Counted from the first letter of the stretch, positions 1 to 8,962 are shown. The stretch is DNA of 64,000 nucleotides from Sphingomonas_B tabacisoli (GCF_042678385.1 NZ_JBHUDY010000001.1:2562485-2626484); one strand, 5' to 3'. Notes: a model not told the origin generated them from the sequence alone. Made by a program: numbers and translations.

Positions 1-138
1 GCCGTCCTTGAACTTGATGCCGCTCACGTCCCAGAAGGATCCCGGCGTATAGCTGCTCGCCTGGGCGAACGCCGGCGCGTGGTACGCAAACGACAAGGGC
101 AGCGCGGCGGCCGCCGCGACGAGCATCAGCTTTTTCAT
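1..138 (-). CDS. Secreted protein, N-terminal fragment (runs off the window)
   Basis: Only the first 46 codons are inside the window. They start with MKKLMLVAAAAALPLSF and continue to an Ala-Gln-Ala (AFAQA) signal-peptidase I site near residue 27, so the product is exported to the periplasm or beyond. The mature part begins with a Ser/Tyr/Pro/Gly/Phe/Trp-rich stretch (PGSFWDVSGIK). I do not recognise the family. The start is preceded by a purine-rich GGGGAAT about 5 nt upstream. Nothing more can be said without the missing C-terminal part. Confidence 0.6.
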   Translation of the reverse strand, partial: MKKLMLVAAAAALPLSFAYHAPAFAQASSYTPGSFWDVSGIKFKDG

Positions 139-253
139 TTTGATTCCCCGTTCTTTCCGGCAGGCCCCGCGCCCGCCAGGCCGTACGCGACAGGCCCGCG
201 TCGTCGCCTGCGGCCTCTATGTTCTCGCGGCGACGTGAACGGCAGTCAGATCA

Positions 254-844
254 TCACGAATCGGCGCGGCTGGCAAGCCGGCGCGAGACATGGGCGCCCA
301 GCAGCGCGAACGCCGCGCCTTCCATCCAGCCGCCGAGCACGTCGGTCGGCCAGTGCACGCCCAGCACGACGCGCGACAGGCCGACCATGAAGGCCAGCGG
401 AATGCCGATCAGGCCGATACGATTGTGCACCATCAGCGCGAGCAGCAGATAAAGGCAGGCATTCTGCGCCGAATGGCCGCTCGGATAGCTCAGGTCCAAC
501 ACCTGATCGAGGTGGGTGTAGAGCTCCGGCCGCGCCCGCGAGAACAGCATCTTGAGGAGCGGATTGGTCGCCATCTGGCAGGCGACCGTCACTACGACGA
601 TCAGCGCGTCGCGCCGCCGTTTCAGGACCGCAAGCAGAGCCGCCGACAGCAGCGCCACCACGCCGACGACCTCACCCTTCCCGATTCGTGACAACGCTAG
701 CCAGAATCCGCTTTCCGTCCGCCCGGCGGCCGCGATGCGAGAGGCCCAGGGATCGAACACCGGCGTCCCACCCAGCTTCAAAGCGAAGCCGAGCACCATT
801 ATTGCAACGAAAAGGACAAGCGCGGCGCGTAATTCGCGCGTCAC
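254..844 (-). CDS. PAP2 superfamily membrane phosphatase
   Basis: A 196-residue membrane protein that should remove phosphate from a lipid phosphate (phosphatidic acid, undecaprenyl pyrophosphate or similar) at the membrane surface. All three phosphatase motifs are visible: K98-x6-R105-P106, the PSGH block with His124, and S157-R158-x5-H164-x3-D168. Several hydrophobic segments surround them. The reading frame stays open upstream, but the extension is Arg-rich antisense-like sequence. I therefore start at the GTG that overlaps the TGA of the upstream amidohydrolase (GTGA), which implies translational coupling. The true lipid substrate cannot be told from sequence. Confidence 0.85.
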   Translation of the reverse strand: MTRELRAALVLFVAIMVLGFALKLGGTPVFDPWASRIAAAGRTESGFWLALSRIGKGEVVGVVALLSAALLAVLKRRRDALIVVVTVACQMATNPLLKMLFSRARPELYTHLDQVLDLSYPSGHSAQNACLYLLLALMVHNRIGLIGIPLAFMVGLSRVVLGVHWPTDVLGGWMEGAAFALLGAHVSRRLASRADS

Positions 845-2106
845 TGGACGTTCTTCACCACCTCGCCGCCCTTGATCACGACGGCGACATGTTCGAGCCG
901 GCGCACGTCCTGGGTCGGGTCGCCATCGACCGCGATGATGTCGCCATAGCGGCCGACCGCGATCGCGCCGACCTCGCCGGTCTGGCCGAGCGCTTCGGCC
1001 GCGCTCTTCGTCGCCGACTGGATCGCCTGCATCGGCGTCATGCCCCATTCGACCTGCTTGGCGAACTGTTTCGCGTTGTCGCCGTGCGGATAAACGCCGG
1101 CGTCCGTGCCGAACAGCATCGGCACGCCGGCCTTGAACGCCTTGCGGAACGTTTCGCGCTGCAGGCGGCCGATCATCTTTTCCTTGTCGAGGCTTTCCTG
1201 CTCGGTGCCGTTCGCGGTGCCGGTCGCGAGGATATAGTCGTCATTATAGATATCCATGTCGAACCAGGTCTTCTTCTGGGCGGCGAGGCGAATGCCCTCG
1301 TCGTCGGCCAGGCTGGCATGCTCGATCGTGTCGATACCGGCCTGCACCGCCGTCCGGATACCGTCCGGCCCATGTGCGTGCGCCGCGACCTTCAGGCCGA
1401 GCATGTGCGCTTCGTCCGCGATCGCCTTCATTTCCTCGAAGCTGAGCTGCTGCGCGCCGACGGCATCGCCCAGCGAGAACACGCCGCCGGTCGCGCAGAT
1501 CTTGATCACGCGCGCGCCATATTTGTGCAGCCAGCGGACCTTCGCCCGCGCCTCCTCGGGCGAGTTGATCACCGACGCTTCCTTGCGGTCATAGGAGGGC
1601 GGCAGCGCATTGTCGTCGCAGTGGCCGCCGGTCGCGCCGATCGCATAGCCGGCCGGCACGATCCGCGGACCCGGAATCCAGCCGCCCTCGATCGCCTGCT
1701 TCAGCCCGACATCGTCGAAGTTGGAGGAGCCGACGTTGCGCACGGTCGTGAAGCCCGCCTCCAGCGTCTTCTTCGCGTTCGCGGTGCCGACCGCTTCCCA
1801 GAAGCTGTCGGTGTAGCGCAGCGTCCGATAGCCGCCGATCTCCGCGAGGCTGGTCAGGTGGACGTGCATGTCGATCAGGCCCGGCAGGATCGTCTTGCCG
1901 CCAAGGTCGATCCGCTTCGCGCCGGCAGGCACCGCGCCGCCGCTCGACACCGACGCGATCCGCCCATCGGTGATGACCACCACCGGATTGTCGAGGGTGC
2001 GGCCGGCCAGCACGTCGACCATCTTCGAAGCGGTGACGACGACAGTCTCGGCCGAAGCCGGCGCCGCGATCAGCGCCATGCTGGCAAGCAGGAACGAATG
2101 AAACAT
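841..2106 (-). CDS. Exported metal-dependent amidohydrolase (imidazolonepropionase/prolidase-like)
   Basis: A 421-residue member of the amidohydrolase superfamily. The first 19 residues form a signal peptide (hydrophobic run, then APASA cleavage before ETVVV), so it acts in the periplasm. The metal site is recognisable: HVH at residues 81-83 after GLIDM, a later Lys in VIKICATGG, a HAHG pair, TIEHASL, and the FGTDAG aspartate. The family includes Xaa-Pro dipeptidases and L-Lys/L-Arg carboxypeptidases, often periplasmic, so peptide or N-acyl amino acid hydrolysis is the best guess. The start at 2106 is chosen over an upstream ATG because the signal peptide begins there and GGGAGG lies 6-11 nt before it. 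Confidence 0.85.
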   Translation of the reverse strand: MFHSFLLASMALIAAPASAETVVVTASKMVDVLAGRTLDNPVVVITDGRIASVSSGGAVPAGAKRIDLGGKTILPGLIDMHVHLTSLAEIGGYRTLRYTDSFWEAVGTANAKKTLEAGFTTVRNVGSSNFDDVGLKQAIEGGWIPGPRIVPAGYAIGATGGHCDDNALPPSYDRKEASVINSPEEARAKVRWLHKYGARVIKICATGGVFSLGDAVGAQQLSFEEMKAIADEAHMLGLKVAAHAHGPDGIRTAVQAGIDTIEHASLADDEGIRLAAQKKTWFDMDIYNDDYILATGTANGTEQESLDKEKMIGRLQRETFRKAFKAGVPMLFGTDAGVYPHGDNAKQFAKQVEWGMTPMQAIQSATKSAAEALGQTGEVGAIAVGRYGDIIAVDGDPTQDVRRLEHVAVVIKGGEVVKNVQ

Positions 2107-2107
2107 A

Positions 2108-2134
2108 AGCCCTCCCAAGGTTTTGGGGAGGGCT
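2108..2134 (-). promoter_or_regulatory. Hairpin enclosing the ribosome binding site of the amidohydrolase gene
   Basis: A perfect 9-bp inverted repeat (AGCCCTCCC / GGGAGGGCT, 9-nt loop) ends 2 nt before the amidohydrolase ATG. The GGGAGG Shine-Dalgarno is inside one arm, so folding would hide it. It could be a translational switch, or a terminator-like structure left from upstream transcription; there is no T-tract. Confidence 0.45.
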
Positions 2135-2184
2135 AGTCGCCCGCGCAAGCCGCCGCAAGCCGCTATACCCCAAGCCGTTCGCTT

Positions 2185-2222
2185 CGAGCGAAGTCGAGAA
2201 GCGCGTATCTCGACTTCGCTCG
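2185..2222. repeat. Palindromic repeat, GAGCGAAGTCGAG family, copy 1
   Basis: Arms CGAGCGAAGTCGAGA and TCTCGACTTCGCTCG pair over 15 bp around an 8-nt loop just after the DUF4142 gene stop. The same arm sequence recurs at 51355-51425. It can act as a transcription terminator for the DUF4142 gene. Confidence 0.75.
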
Positions 2223-2238
2223 ATACGAACGGGATCTC

Positions 2239-2853
2239 TTACTTCGCCAGCTTCTGCGCCATTTCGAGATGGTGCTGCACCACGGGCACCGTTTCGCGGG
2301 CGAACGCCTTCAGGTGGGTCGAATCGCCGCCGTCGCGATAGCCCTCGAGCGCGGCCAGCGTCTTGGTGTGCGCGTCGACTTGCTGCGTTGCATATTCCTT
2401 GTCGAAATCGGCGCCCGACAGGCCCTGCAGCTTGGTGACGTTCGCTTGCTGCTCGGCCGTCATCGTGCCTGCCGGCGTCACTTTCTTGTCGCTCTTGGCG
2501 GCGGCGGCCTTCAGGTTTTCGGTCGACTTGGTGTGATCCTTGACCATGTCGGCGGCGAAGTTCTTGACGCTCGCATCCTTGGCCTTGGTTTCGGCAAGCT
2601 TCGACGCGGCGATCTCATACGCGTCGCTGGCCGATGCGGTGTCGGCGAAAGCCTGCGCCGTCATCGGCGCCGCGGACGCAGCCGGCGTGTTCATGCTGTT
2701 GCCCGGGCCCGACGCATTGTCGACGGAACCGACCTCGTTCACCGTGGTCGCGTTGTTGTCGGCGGCGGCGGTGTTGGTCTCGTCGTGCTTCGAGCATGCG
2801 GCGAGCACGAGGCCCAGCGCGGCGGCGGTCGACAGGGCGGCAAAGCGTTTCAT
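2239..2853 (-). CDS. DUF4142 lipoprotein
   Basis: A 204-residue lipoprotein: positively charged start, hydrophobic core and lipobox LAAC with Cys20 as the lipidation site. After a low-complexity Thr/Asn/Ala linker (about 22-65), residues 66-200 match the DUF4142 helical bundle (ferritin-like predicted fold), with KNFAADMVKDHTK and the C-terminal VPVVQHHLEMAQ typical of the family. Family members are often stress-induced and their biochemistry is unknown. The start is preceded by GAGGAG. A GGAAC-N16-CGTT promoter lies directly upstream, so general-stress (EcfG) control is likely. A strong inverted repeat follows the stop codon. Confidence 0.85.
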   Translation of the reverse strand: MKRFAALSTAAALGLVLAACSKHDETNTAAADNNATTVNEVGSVDNASGPGNSMNTPAASAAPMTAQAFADTASASDAYEIAASKLAETKAKDASVKNFAADMVKDHTKSTENLKAAAAKSDKKVTPAGTMTAEQQANVTKLQGLSGADFDKEYATQQVDAHTKTLAALEGYRDGGDSTHLKAFARETVPVVQHHLEMAQKLAK

Positions 2854-2876
2854 GGCAACTCTCCTCAGAGCCGCCG

Positions 2877-2901
2877 AACGCCGCGCCCATGCCGATGTTC
2901 C
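2877..2901 (-). promoter_or_regulatory. EcfG-type general-stress promoter for the DUF4142 gene
   Basis: On the minus strand GGAAC (2901-2897), a 16-nt spacer and CGTT (2880-2877) match the alphaproteobacterial EcfG consensus. Transcription would begin about 16-18 nt before the ATG at 2853. It sits in the 51-nt gap behind the cupin gene. Confidence 0.65.
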
Positions 2902-2904
2902 GGT

Positions 2905-3309
2905 TTATTCGGTCGTCTTGCCGTCCCAATGATCATTGTCGTGATCGGCCTCGGCCTGCGCCTTGTCCCGGTGGACGACCTTGTCCTTGTGCTCCGGCGG
3001 ACCGTAAAGCGTGTAGAGCTTCAGCGGTTCGGAGCCGGTGTTGCGGACATTGTGGCGCGCACCGGCCGGCACGATCACGCCGAAATCGTCCTCGACCTTG
3101 TGGGTCTTGCCGTCGATCAGCACTTCGCCCGCGCCTTCCTCGAAACGGAAGAACTGATCGCGGTCCTCATGCACTTCCTCGCCGATTTCTTCGCCGGGCT
3201 TAAGCGTCATCACGACGAGTTGGAGATGCTCGCCTGTGTAGAGCACCTGGCGAAAGAACCCGTTGTCCAGCGTCGCGCGCTGAATGTCGTCGACATAACC
3301 CTGCTTCAT
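2905..3309 (-). CDS. Small single-domain cupin protein
   Basis: A 134-residue cytosolic protein with one cupin barrel. Cupin motif 1 is around residues 40-62 (GEEIGEEVHEDRDQFF, with His47 and Gln52 as likely metal ligands) and motif 2 around 80-90 (PAGARHNVRN, His86). No enzymatic partner domain is present; such proteins may be sugar isomerase-like, dioxygenase-like or non-catalytic. The start at 3309 is supported by GGAGGGC upstream, and the longer frame has no family similarity. It has its own EcfG-type promoter, like the following DUF4142 gene. Confidence 0.8.
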   Translation of the reverse strand: MKQGYVDDIQRATLDNGFFRQVLYTGEHLQLVVMTLKPGEEIGEEVHEDRDQFFRFEEGAGEVLIDGKTHKVEDDFGVIVPAGARHNVRNTGSEPLKLYTLYGPPEHKDKVVHRDKAQAEADHDNDHWDGKTTE

Positions 3310-3334
3310 GTGCCCTCCGGTCGTCCGGCGGGGT

Positions 3335-3360
3335 AACGACGAAGCCGGCGCGCGCGTTCC
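3335..3360 (-). promoter_or_regulatory. EcfG-type general-stress promoter for the cupin gene
   Basis: Minus strand GGAAC (3360-3356), 17-nt spacer, CGTT (3338-3335). The element begins immediately after the TGA of the J-domain gene and would give a leader of about 20 nt before the cupin ATG. Confidence 0.65.
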
Positions 3361-3361
3361 C

Positions 3362-3889
3362 TCAGGCCGCGCGGCGCTCCTCGGCGCGGCGCAGCACGTC
3401 ATAGGCCGCCTGCACCTTGCGAAAGCGTTCGGCCGCGGCGTCGTCGCCGGGCTTCACGTCGGGATGGTTGGCCTTGGCGAGCCGGCGATAGGCGGCCCGC
3501 ACTTGCTCGAAGCTGGCGTCGCTTTCCAGCTCCAGCACGTCCAGCGCCTTCATCTCGTCGCGAGAGCGGGTGCCGTCGCCGGGGCCGCCCCAGGCGTAAT
3601 GCTGCGACTGGCGGAAACCGGATGCGTCGCGTTGCTCATTCGCTTCGCGCGCCGCGGCTTCCTCGGCCGAGAGGCCTTCGAAATAGTTCCAGTTGCGATT
3701 GTATTCGGCGGCATGCGCCTCGCAGAAATACCAGCGGTCGGGGCTGTTCGGGGATTTCGGCGCGGGCCGGTCGCCCGGCTCCTCGCAGCCGTCACGGTCG
3801 CACAGCCGCACCTTCGCCGCGCCCCGCTCCCCGCCATAGGAACGCCAGCGGGGAAAGCCCCAGTCCATTGATCGGGAAGAACGCGCCAT
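3362..3889 (-). CDS. J-domain protein with N-terminal Cys/His cluster
   Basis: A 175-residue protein with a C-terminal DnaJ domain (about 112-175) that carries the HPD tripeptide at 142-144, the part that stimulates DnaK ATPase. The N-terminal half is not a standard DnaJ layout. It has Cys30, Cys35, Cys56 and His59 spaced like a small zinc knuckle, followed by an aromatic YNRNWNYFEGLS segment. There is no G/F-rich or client-binding region, so it probably brings DnaK to one particular partner. This inverted order (J domain at the C-terminus) is typical for alphaproteobacterial J proteins of this length. An EcfG promoter for the next gene starts at its stop codon. Confidence 0.8.
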   Translation of the reverse strand: MARSSRSMDWGFPRWRSYGGERGAAKVRLCDRDGCEEPGDRPAPKSPNSPDRWYFCEAHAAEYNRNWNYFEGLSAEEAAAREANEQRDASGFRQSQHYAWGGPGDGTRSRDEMKALDVLELESDASFEQVRAAYRRLAKANHPDVKPGDDAAAERFRKVQAAYDVLRRAEERRAA

Positions 3890-3927
3890 TCGCGACCCAG
3901 ATAGTGAGGAGCACGCGATACTGAAAG

Positions 3928-3949
3928 CCCCTCCCCTTCAGGGGAGGGG
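3928..3949. terminator. GC-rich hairpin overlapping the end of the LD-carboxypeptidase gene
   Basis: CCCCTCCCC - TTCA - GGGGAGGGG, a perfect 9-bp stem with a 4-nt loop. It spans the ldcA stop codon, so the last residues (PQPLP) are encoded by the repeat itself. It resembles the CCCTCTCCCC palindromes at 8590-8722 and probably ends ldcA transcription. Confidence 0.55.
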
Positions 3950-4765
3950 TTGGGGTGGGGCTGTCAGCCCGAACGGCACGACTTTGTTGTCCGCGTCGTG
4001 ACCGATATCGGCCGGGCCGAGAAACGGGATGCCGGCGCGGTCGCACCAATGAAGCACCACCTCCTCCGGCTCGGCACCGAAATCGGGATCGTTCTCCGGC
4101 ACCTGGCTGATCCGCCCCATGCGGATGCCCGCGATGCTGCTGATCGACGGATGCCGGACGATCTGGGCGAGATCGCGGTCGGTGCGGTAGAGATACTCCG
4201 CCACTTCCTCGATCATCAGGACATGGCCAGTCAGGTCGGGCAGATGCGGCGTGCCGATGAGATGCGCCAGAATGACGATGTTGAACGCCACGGTCGGAGC
4301 GTCGCCCACCGAAGGCTCCAGCGATGCTCGGTTACGATCGACGAGCCAGTCCAGCGTCCGCGTGACCGCGGCCTCGCCACCAGCGCGACGGATGTCCGCC
4401 GGCATCGGCCCGTGCGCCACCGCTCCGATTTCACGCGCGTATAGGGCGCCGAGGAGCGTGCCTCCGTCCGAATAGCCGAGATAGGTTTTCCGGCGCGCAG
4501 CCTCACCCAAACCGCCCATGACCGCATCGACGATCCGGCACGCACCATATCCGCCGCGCGCGAACCACACCGCGTCGATCGTGGGATCGTTGGCGACTTC
4601 GATCAACGCTCCCGCCCGCGCCGCATCTGGCCCTGCGAAATGCCCGTCGGACAGAAAGCATTGAGGATGCCAGACCAGCTCCGCCCGGCCTTCTGCCAAG
4701 ACGGACACCCGGCTCACTACGTCCTCATCGATCCGGCAGCTCGGCGCGACAATGCCGATCCGCAT
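3938..4765 (-). CDS. ldcA: LD-carboxypeptidase (peptidase family S66)
   Basis: A 275-residue cytosolic serine peptidase that trims the terminal D-Ala from murein tetrapeptides during cell-wall recycling. The Ser-Glu-His triad of family S66 can be read: GYSD with Ser99 as nucleophile, the IEEVAEY block with Glu186/187, and GHDADNKVVPFG with His256. The conserved RGGYG loop is at 70-74. The start at 4765 is set by an excellent AAGGAG; the longer frame overlaps the divergent gene. Only 46 bp separate it from the divergent Mpl-type ligase, which uses the tripeptide this enzyme makes. MccF-like self-immunity proteins belong to the same family, but the context favours recycling. Confidence 0.88.
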   Translation of the reverse strand: MRIGIVAPSCRIDEDVVSRVSVLAEGRAELVWHPQCFLSDGHFAGPDAARAGALIEVANDPTIDAVWFARGGYGACRIVDAVMGGLGEAARRKTYLGYSDGGTLLGALYAREIGAVAHGPMPADIRRAGGEAAVTRTLDWLVDRNRASLEPSVGDAPTVAFNIVILAHLIGTPHLPDLTGHVLMIEEVAEYLYRTDRDLAQIVRHPSISSIAGIRMGRISQVPENDPDFGAEPEEVVLHWCDRAGIPFLGPADIGHDADNKVVPFGLTAPPQPLP

Positions 4766-4811
4766 GGGCTCACTCCTTGTTCGGCTTCCCGAACCGGCTA
4801 GTAGCGTCGGC

Positions 4812-6209
4812 ATGACGGCTCACAAATCCTATTTCTTCTGCGGGATCGGCGGCAGCGGCATGCTGCCCCTCGCCTGCATCGTGCGGGCTCAGGGTGCAGA
4901 GGTGTCCGGTTCGGACCGCGCGCTCGATCAGGGCCGCACCGCGCCGAAATTCGAGTTCTTGCGGGCCCAAGGCATCGCGCTGTTCCCGCAAGACGGCAGC
5001 GGCGTCACTTCGCCCGATCAGGTGCTGGTCGCCTCCGCCGCGGTCGAGGAAACCGTGCCGGACGTGCAGGCTGCGACTCGCCTCCACTGCGCGCGGATGA
5101 GCCGCGCCGGCCTGCTCGCGGAGCTGTTCAACGCCGCGCCCGTGCGGATCGCCGTCGGCGGCACCAGCGGCAAGTCGACCGTCACCGGCATGATCGGCTG
5201 GATCCTGCACGCAACCGGACGCGCGCCGACCGTCATGAACGGCGCGGTGATGAAGAACTTCGTCGGGCAGGACACGCCCTTCGCCAGCGCTCTCGTCGGC
5301 AGCGGCGAGGCGTTCGTCAGCGAGGTCGATGAAAGCGACGGCTCGATCGCGCTGTTCGATCCGACCATCGCTGTGCTCGGCAACATCAGCCTCGACCATA
5401 AGGGCATGGATGAGCTGCGCGCGCTGTTCGAAGATTTCGTAACCAAGGCGAAGACTGCGGTCGTCAACATCGACCACCCCGAAGTCGCCGCCATCGCGAG
5501 CGAACTGCACCAGGACCAGCTCCTCACCTTTGCGTTCGACAAGGAAGCACAGCTTGTCGGCCATCACGTCGCCGAGCATGCGGAGGGTGTCGCTTTCCAT
5601 GTCACCGAACGGTCGAGCGGCGAGACCGCGGAAGTGAAGCTGCAGCTTCTCGGCCGGCACAATGCCGTGAACGCCCTCTCCGCGATCGGCGCGACGGTCG
5701 CGGCCGGCGTGCCGCTCGCCGAGGCCGCGCAAGCCTTGGCGGGCTTCACCGGCCTGCGGCGGCGCCTCGAGCGGGTCGGCGAAGCGCGTGGCGTGATCGT
5801 CTATGACGATTTCGGCCACAACCCCGACAAGATCGCCGCGACGCTCGACGCGCTCCACGCCTTTCCCGGCCGGCTGCTGATTTTCTTCCAGCCGCACGGC
5901 TACGGCCCGCTCCGGGTGATGGGGCGGGAATTGATCGCCACCCTGGGCGAAAGGCTTGGGCCAGAGGACGTGCTGATCCTCTCCGATCCCGTCTATTTCG
6001 GCGGCACCGTCGACCGCTCCGTGGGCAGCGAGACGATCGTCGCAGGCGTCCGCGCCGCCGGCCGGAACGCCGAGCACATCCCCGCCCGCCCCGAAATCGC
6101 CGAGCGCCTGGCCGCCCTCGCTCACCCCGGCGACCGCATCGTCGTGATGGGCGCCCGCGACGACACGCTCAGCCAGTTCGCCGCGGAGCTGTTGCAGCGG
6201 CTGGCCTGA
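4812..6209 (+). CDS. mpl: Mur ligase of the Mpl type (UDP-MurNAc:murein peptide ligase)
   Basis: A 465-residue cytosolic ATP-dependent ligase with the three Mur domains: nucleotide-sugar binding (GIGGSGM, 11-17), a central ATPase domain with P-loop GGTSGKST (Lys121), and a C-terminal amino-acid/peptide domain from about 345 that starts with DDFGHNP. This last motif differs from the DDYGHHP of MurC and is closer to Mpl enzymes, which attach recycled tripeptide to UDP-MurNAc. The divergent ldcA neighbour supports that role. MurC itself would be expected in the dcw cluster, not here. The first ATG of the longer frame lies inside the divergent gene, so I use 4812. The last 41 nt overlap the convergent hydrolase. 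Confidence 0.82.
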   Translation: MTAHKSYFFCGIGGSGMLPLACIVRAQGAEVSGSDRALDQGRTAPKFEFLRAQGIALFPQDGSGVTSPDQVLVASAAVEETVPDVQAATRLHCARMSRAGLLAELFNAAPVRIAVGGTSGKSTVTGMIGWILHATGRAPTVMNGAVMKNFVGQDTPFASALVGSGEAFVSEVDESDGSIALFDPTIAVLGNISLDHKGMDELRALFEDFVTKAKTAVVNIDHPEVAAIASELHQDQLLTFAFDKEAQLVGHHVAEHAEGVAFHVTERSSGETAEVKLQLLGRHNAVNALSAIGATVAAGVPLAEAAQALAGFTGLRRRLERVGEARGVIVYDDFGHNPDKIAATLDALHAFPGRLLIFFQPHGYGPLRVMGRELIATLGERLGPEDVLILSDPVYFGGTVDRSVGSETIVAGVRAAGRNAEHIPARPEIAERLAALAHPGDRIVVMGARDDTLSQFAAELLQRLA

Positions 6210-7146
6210 ACGCCGCCTCGACCTCGGCCAACATCCGCTCCTCTTCGCCTTCGTAGCGCGGGGAGAAGTGGAACGGCTCCAGCCGCCGCACGCCGGCCGC
6301 ATTCCCGATCTCGCCGGCGGCGCAGGTCGTGAGGTGCGCCCGGTCGAGAGCCAGCGCTTCGTCTGCCGCCGAGAAGCGGGATTCCAGGAAGAACAGATCC
6401 GCTCCCTTGGCCAGACCAGCGATCGCTGCTCGGTTGAAAGCGGTGTCCGCAACGTCGGTCACATAGGCGACCTTCTGCCCGGCTTCGACGCTGACCAGAT
6501 CGCGCAACACTTCCAAGGGCCTGTCGCCCCCCGGCGTGCGGATGACGGTGTCGTCTGCCGCCCCGTCCCGGACTGCGGCTTTCAGTTCTTGCAGCCACTG
6601 CCCCGGCGCAAGTCCCCGCTCCTCCAGCCGGTTGCGCCAGACATTGACGTGCACCGGCTCGGCGAGCGCATAGCCGATGCTCGGCCCGTGATGTTCCAGC
6701 ACGACCCAGTCGAGCGTCAGGCCGGGCACGGCGAATGCCTCGTTTAGCGGCTCGCGCTCAAACGCTGCCTTGAACCTGAAGCGCGCGGAAGCCCCGCTCA
6801 CCTCCCAAACGTCGAACCACAGGTCGGCATCGTATTTGTGCGCGAGGTCCCAGGTGTAGCCCTGCAGCTTGTGCCCGACCGCGTCGATCAGCCCCTCCGG
6901 CCCGATCATCCGAACGCGTTTTTCGCGCCCGACGTTCACCCGCAGCAGCGCGTCGAAGCCGATGAAATGGTCGATGTGCATATGGCTGACGCACACCGTA
7001 TCGACGCGCAGCAGGTCGCGCGCCGAGAGCGGCGACAGGTCGCCCAGATCGAACAAGAGGGCCTCGCGCCGGTGCAGCGCTTCCACGAACAGCGCCGGGT
7101 CGCCGAAGCGGTCGTTGACGAGGCGCGGATGCAGCGTTGGGCGCAT
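6169..7146 (-). CDS. Metallo-beta-lactamase fold hydrolase, ribonuclease Z-like
   Basis: A 325-residue MBL-fold protein. The two-metal motif HMHIDH is at 55-60 (His55, His57, Asp59, His60), a VTDVADTAFN strand supplies the central Asp, and the C-terminal block has AHLTT and HFSPRY, the pattern seen in tRNase Z. tRNA 3' end processing is one possibility, but RNase Z relatives also hydrolyse other phosphodiesters and the long insert at about 110-215 is unusual, so the substrate is open. I start at the ATG at 7146 because the upstream extension is Arg-rich and lies against the divergent sdaA start. Its end overlaps mpl by 41 nt tail to tail. Confidence 0.75.
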   Translation of the reverse strand: MRPTLHPRLVNDRFGDPALFVEALHRREALLFDLGDLSPLSARDLLRVDTVCVSHMHIDHFIGFDALLRVNVGREKRVRMIGPEGLIDAVGHKLQGYTWDLAHKYDADLWFDVWEVSGASARFRFKAAFEREPLNEAFAVPGLTLDWVVLEHHGPSIGYALAEPVHVNVWRNRLEERGLAPGQWLQELKAAVRDGAADDTVIRTPGGDRPLEVLRDLVSVEAGQKVAYVTDVADTAFNRAAIAGLAKGADLFFLESRFSAADEALALDRAHLTTCAAGEIGNAAGVRRLEPFHFSPRYEGEEERMLAEVEAAFRPAAATAPRRTG

Positions 7147-7191
7147 GAGTCCAGCAACGGCGCGGTGGCGCTTTCGCTCCGTCGCGCCTAG

Positions 7192-8583
<1,392 letters not shown>

Positions 8584-8589
8584 GCAAAA

Positions 8590-8722
8590 CCCTCTCCCCT
8601 GCAGGGGAGAGGGACGGCCGCGAAGCGGCCAGGGAGAGGGGAAGTCACCCTGCGTGCGGGCTTTGCCCCTCCCCCGGCGGCGGCTTCGCCGCGCCACCCT
8701 CTCCCCTTTAAGGGGAGAGGGT
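8590..8722. repeat. Composite REP-like repeat (CCCTCTCCCC palindromes)
   Basis: Three palindromes follow one another. First a perfect 24-bp one (CCCTCTCCCCTG / CAGGGGAGAGGG, 8590-8613), then GGCCGC-GAA-GCGGCC (8616-8630). Last, ACCCTCTCCCCTT / AAGGGGAGAGGGT at 8696-8722 follows a GGCGGC-TTCG-CCGCGCC hairpin. The arrangement looks like two mirrored REP units. It lies between sdaA and a convergent small gene and can terminate both. Confidence 0.75.
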
Positions 8723-8728
8723 CAGATG

Positions 8729-8962
8729 TTACCCATCCATATCCGCGCGCGTCGGGACACGCGTGTCCGCCTTGTCGCCTTTGCGCACACGGGTGTTCAT
8801 CGGCTCCTCGCCCGTCGCTTGCTTCAATTCGTCGCGGGTGCCGATATTCTCGGCCGGTCCGGCGCCGGAGGTGCCGCTGTGCGACGGCATCGGCTCGCCG
8901 CCTTCGATCAGGTCGCTGTCGTCGTGCGCGCGGGCGGATTCGGTGCGGGGATGTTCAGTCAT
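8729..8962 (-). CDS. Small hydrophilic hypothetical protein
   Basis: A 77-residue, acidic and strongly hydrophilic protein (TEHPRTESARAHDDSDLIEGG near the N-terminus, a KGDKADTR segment near the end) with no membrane segment, Cys or recognisable domain. It looks intrinsically disordered. The ATG has a good ribosome binding site (AAAGGAGAG, about 6 nt away), which is the main reason to accept it as real. Short disordered proteins of this style are common in sphingomonads and are often stress-related, but I cannot assign a function. It follows the DUF6456 gene on the same strand. Confidence 0.65.
   Translation of the reverse strand: MTEHPRTESARAHDDSDLIEGGEPMPSHSGTSGAGPAENIGTRDELKQATGEEPMNTRVRKGDKADTRVPTRADMDG

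Noticed and set aside
4770..6452. A 560-codon minus-strand frame opposite mpl
   Set aside because: Shadow of mpl with atypical His/Arg/Asp composition; mpl itself has all Mur ligase motifs.
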